From contig NZ_LR593887.1 of NCBI RefSeq assembly GCF_901538355.1, positions 6,548,920 to 6,612,919 on the forward strand: 64,000 nucleotides of DNA. The letters run 5' to 3'. Of this stretch, positions 62,533 to 64,000 are shown piece by piece (positions within the stretch are counted from its first letter, which is position 1; each line of letters begins with the position of its first letter). This DNA is from Tuwongella immobilis. GTDB lineage: Bacteria > Planctomycetota > Planctomycetia > Gemmatales > Gemmataceae. Below the pieces are notes generated by a model. That model searched no databases and was not told the origin of the DNA. It saw only the letters and a program-made list of their open reading frames with translations. The translations under genes and the position numbers were made by a program.

Positions 62533-64000
62533 ATGCCGATCACGATTGTTTGTCCCAAATGCGAATGGTCGGCCCCGATGCCCGACTCCATTCTCGGCCG
62601 GAAATTGCGCTGCCCATCCTGTCACCATGCGTTTCGCGCGGCGGCAACGCTGGACTCCGTGGAAGATGTCCCCGATGCCCCGCCCAAGCCGGGACATGCG
62701 CCGCGTCCCGTCTCGCCGCCGGTTGAATCACCCGCGCCCATCGCTCCCGCTCCCACGGTATCGGTGGCCCCCCCTGCGCCTGTCGCTCCACCGAAGCAAG
62801 TGATTCAGCCGCAACCACCCGCCCCCAAATCGGTTGCGTCTGCGAATCCTTCGCCGAGTCGCCCACCGATTGCGCCGCCAGTCGCTCCGCCAGCCGCGCC
62901 ACCGAGTCAGCCGCCGATTGCTCAGGCACCCGCACCGATGCCATTGGAATTGGACCTGGATTTGGACCTGCCACCCCCGACAGCCAAATCCGCGCCCGCA
63001 TCGCCCCCCAGTTCATCGCCCGCGCGGACGAAATCGCCTGGATCTCGCAGCGAATCGCCCGAACCCACGCACGAAACCGCACCAGTCAAATCCAAAGGCA
63101 TTGATTGGAACGCACTGCCAAAGCCAGGCCAAACCGACGCGAAATCGGCGAAATCAACCGGCAATTCCACCCAGGTGGAAGCCGACCCATTTACCGATGA
63201 CGACTTGGAATTGGACGATACCCCATCGGCCAATCGCCGGAATCCTTCCGCGAAACGGACCGCCTCCCGCGCTACATCCCAATCGCGAGCCGGCACCGCA
63301 AGCGACGACGATGCCGACGATTTTGATGCGGACAAACTCACCAAACGACGATCGAACCGGAAGTTGGGCATGGCGTTGACTCTCATGATCGGCATCATGT
63401 TTGCAGTCATCATCGGCGGCGGGTTGTTCCTGGGCAGTCTGATTCCGCGGAGCGGTGGTCAGACTGCGGTGCCTTACGCTGGCAATTCGTCACCACGGCC
63501 TGTCCCCACAACAGCCGTTGAAGCCCGCGAGCCGATGCCAGCAGGTCAGCCCGGGATTCAACCCGGAATTCCGCCAGCTCAGCCGAGATTTCCAGCGAAT
63601 CAACCAGTCACGCCGCAGCCAGTCACGCCGCAGCCAGTCACGCCGCAGCCAGTCCCGATGCCAGTGATGCCGCCAGTGGGGATTCCCAATCCGTTCGCCG
63701 CGAATGGTCAGCCGGGCAATGCGCCACAGGCGGATGCGGGTGAGCCCGATGCCTCGATTGCGCCGTGGGCCGGGGTGCTGCAAGGTGATGGCGAACTGAG
63801 CAAATTGGTGCCTGCCCGGACGGTGAAAGCCAACGGAAACGCAGAGCAGCTGTTGATTTCAAAAAAGCACAACCGCTTAATCGCACGAAATTCCGGCAGC
63901 GCAATTTCGGTGATTGATCTCGCAAGCGGCAAATTGATGGGGATTCAGCGGGCCCAGCATCGCTTTCTGGATATGGGCCTATCGCCAGACGAATCGGTAC
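62533..64000 (+). CDS. Second zinc-ribbon, transmembrane, propeller-like protein (3' end outside window)
   Basis: An open frame with no stop runs from the ATG at 62533 (or 62530) to the window end, about 489 codons. It starts MPITIVCPKCEWSAPMP ... KLRCPSCHHAFR, a CxxC...CxxC zinc ribbon like that of the gene before it. A Pro/Ala-rich segment follows (about 55-130), an acidic/basic linker (EADPFTDDDLELDD, about 215-230), and a membrane helix (ALTLMIGIMFAVIIGGGLFLGS, about 280-302). Then comes a VTPQP repeat, and from about residue 415 a beginning of propeller repeats (ARNSGSAISVIDLASGK). The layout is a copy of its upstream neighbour, so the two are paralogues from a tandem duplication. It starts 90 bases after that gene. 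Confidence 0.8.
   Translation, partial: MPITIVCPKCEWSAPMPDSILGRKLRCPSCHHAFRAAATLDSVEDVPDAPPKPGHAPRPVSPPVESPAPIAPAPTVSVAPPAPVAPPKQVIQPQPPAPKSVASANPSPSRPPIAPPVAPPAAPPSQPPIAQAPAPMPLELDLDLDLPPPTAKSAPASPPSSSPARTKSPGSRSESPEPTHETAPVKSKGIDWNALPKPGQTDAKSAKSTGNSTQVEADPFTDDDLELDDTPSANRRNPSAKRTASRATSQSRAGTASDDDADDFDADKLTKRRSNRKLGMALTLMIGIMFAVIIGGGLFLGSLIPRSGGQTAVPYAGNSSPRPVPTTAVEAREPMPAGQPGIQPGIPPAQPRFPANQPVTPQPVTPQPVTPQPVPMPVMPPVGIPNPFAANGQPGNAPQADAGEPDASIAPWAGVLQGDGELSKLVPARTVKANGNAEQLLISKKHNRLIARNSGSAISVIDLASGKLMGIQRAQHRFLDMGLSPDESV
63604..63648 (+). repeat. Three tandem 15-bp repeats encoding PVTPQ
   Basis: CCAGTCACGCCGCAG occurs three times exactly (63604-63618, 63619-63633, 63634-63648), followed by a diverged fourth copy, in the external linker of the second giant protein. 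Confidence 0.9.

Noticed and set aside
62834-63379. Arg/His/Pro-rich frame within the last gene
   Set aside because: It is out of frame with the long open frame from 62533 that carries the zinc ribbon, membrane helix and repeats.
1-64000. Search for tRNA, rRNA, insertion sequences and prophage genes
   Set aside because: No cloverleaf-like stretch with a GTTCGAnTC arm in gene-like context, no transposase, integrase or phage motif was found by reading. A covariance-model search would be decisive.

Overview
The window looks like a chromosome segment of a Planctomycetota bacterium, most likely of the Gemmataceae (Gemmata/Tuwongella-like). The lineage call is an inference from gene content: a DUF1559 pilin-like protein with its small lipoprotein partner, a DUF1501 + DUF1549/DUF1553 pair, surface proteins with an N-terminal LEDRxxPA motif, an exosortase/EpsI locus, zinc-ribbon/transmembrane/beta-propeller proteins, and a MamK-like actin. 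G+C is high (about 60% by eye) in coding DNA and lower in intergenic DNA. I saw no tRNA, rRNA, CRISPR array, insertion sequence or prophage.

Layout. 1-11.1 kb (mostly +): the end of an unknown gene, a large secreted protein, the DUF1559/lipoprotein pair, a minus-strand tartrate/D-malate dehydrogenase, a lipoprotein, a methyltransferase, and a three-gene set built around a MamK-like actin (7.6-11.1 kb). 11.2-26.0 kb (all -): a Tad/Flp pilus locus in the order pilin, prepilin peptidase, CpaB, CpaF, TadB, TadC, secretin CpaC, TadD. It is flanked by two LEDR-motif surface proteins: a 1201-aa beta-helix protein upstream and an RTX-like beta-roll protein downstream. Terminators divide the locus into units, including one directly after the pilin gene.

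26.4-40.6 kb (mostly -): an HD hydrolase, a 43-aa membrane protein and a nucleotidyltransferase-HD protein in one direction; a plus-strand creatininase-family enzyme followed by degenerate tandem repeats, then a TerB-like protein; an operon of metallo-beta-lactamase, UDP-sugar pyrophosphorylase, mannose-1-phosphate guanylyltransferase and RuvX; the DUF1501/DUF1549-DUF1553 pair; and pepT-nth.

41-48.8 kb is sensory: a bacteriophytochrome hybrid kinase with several PAS domains, a MOSC protein, and a Ser/Thr kinase with an extracytoplasmic sensor. 49.4-51.6 kb is a compact set of small membrane protein, DUF350 protein, Gly/Ser-rich lipoprotein and YgiC/YjfC-type ATP-grasp ligase. It resembles the enterobacterial yjfLMC arrangement and is the best candidate here for a poorly described system. 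52-58 kb is an exosortase/exopolysaccharide locus: exosortase, Wzz-like protein with a degenerate tyrosine-kinase domain, EpsI, initiating sugar transferase and a family 2 glycosyltransferase. 58.2 kb to the end holds two related giant proteins with a zinc ribbon, one membrane segment, low-complexity linkers and a beta-propeller-like part. The second runs off the window.

Taken together, much of the window serves the cell surface: pilus assembly, surface proteins, exopolysaccharide with exosortase, and sugar nucleotides, with light and Ser/Thr signalling nearby. Functions are assigned by reading the translated sequences. No database search was run.
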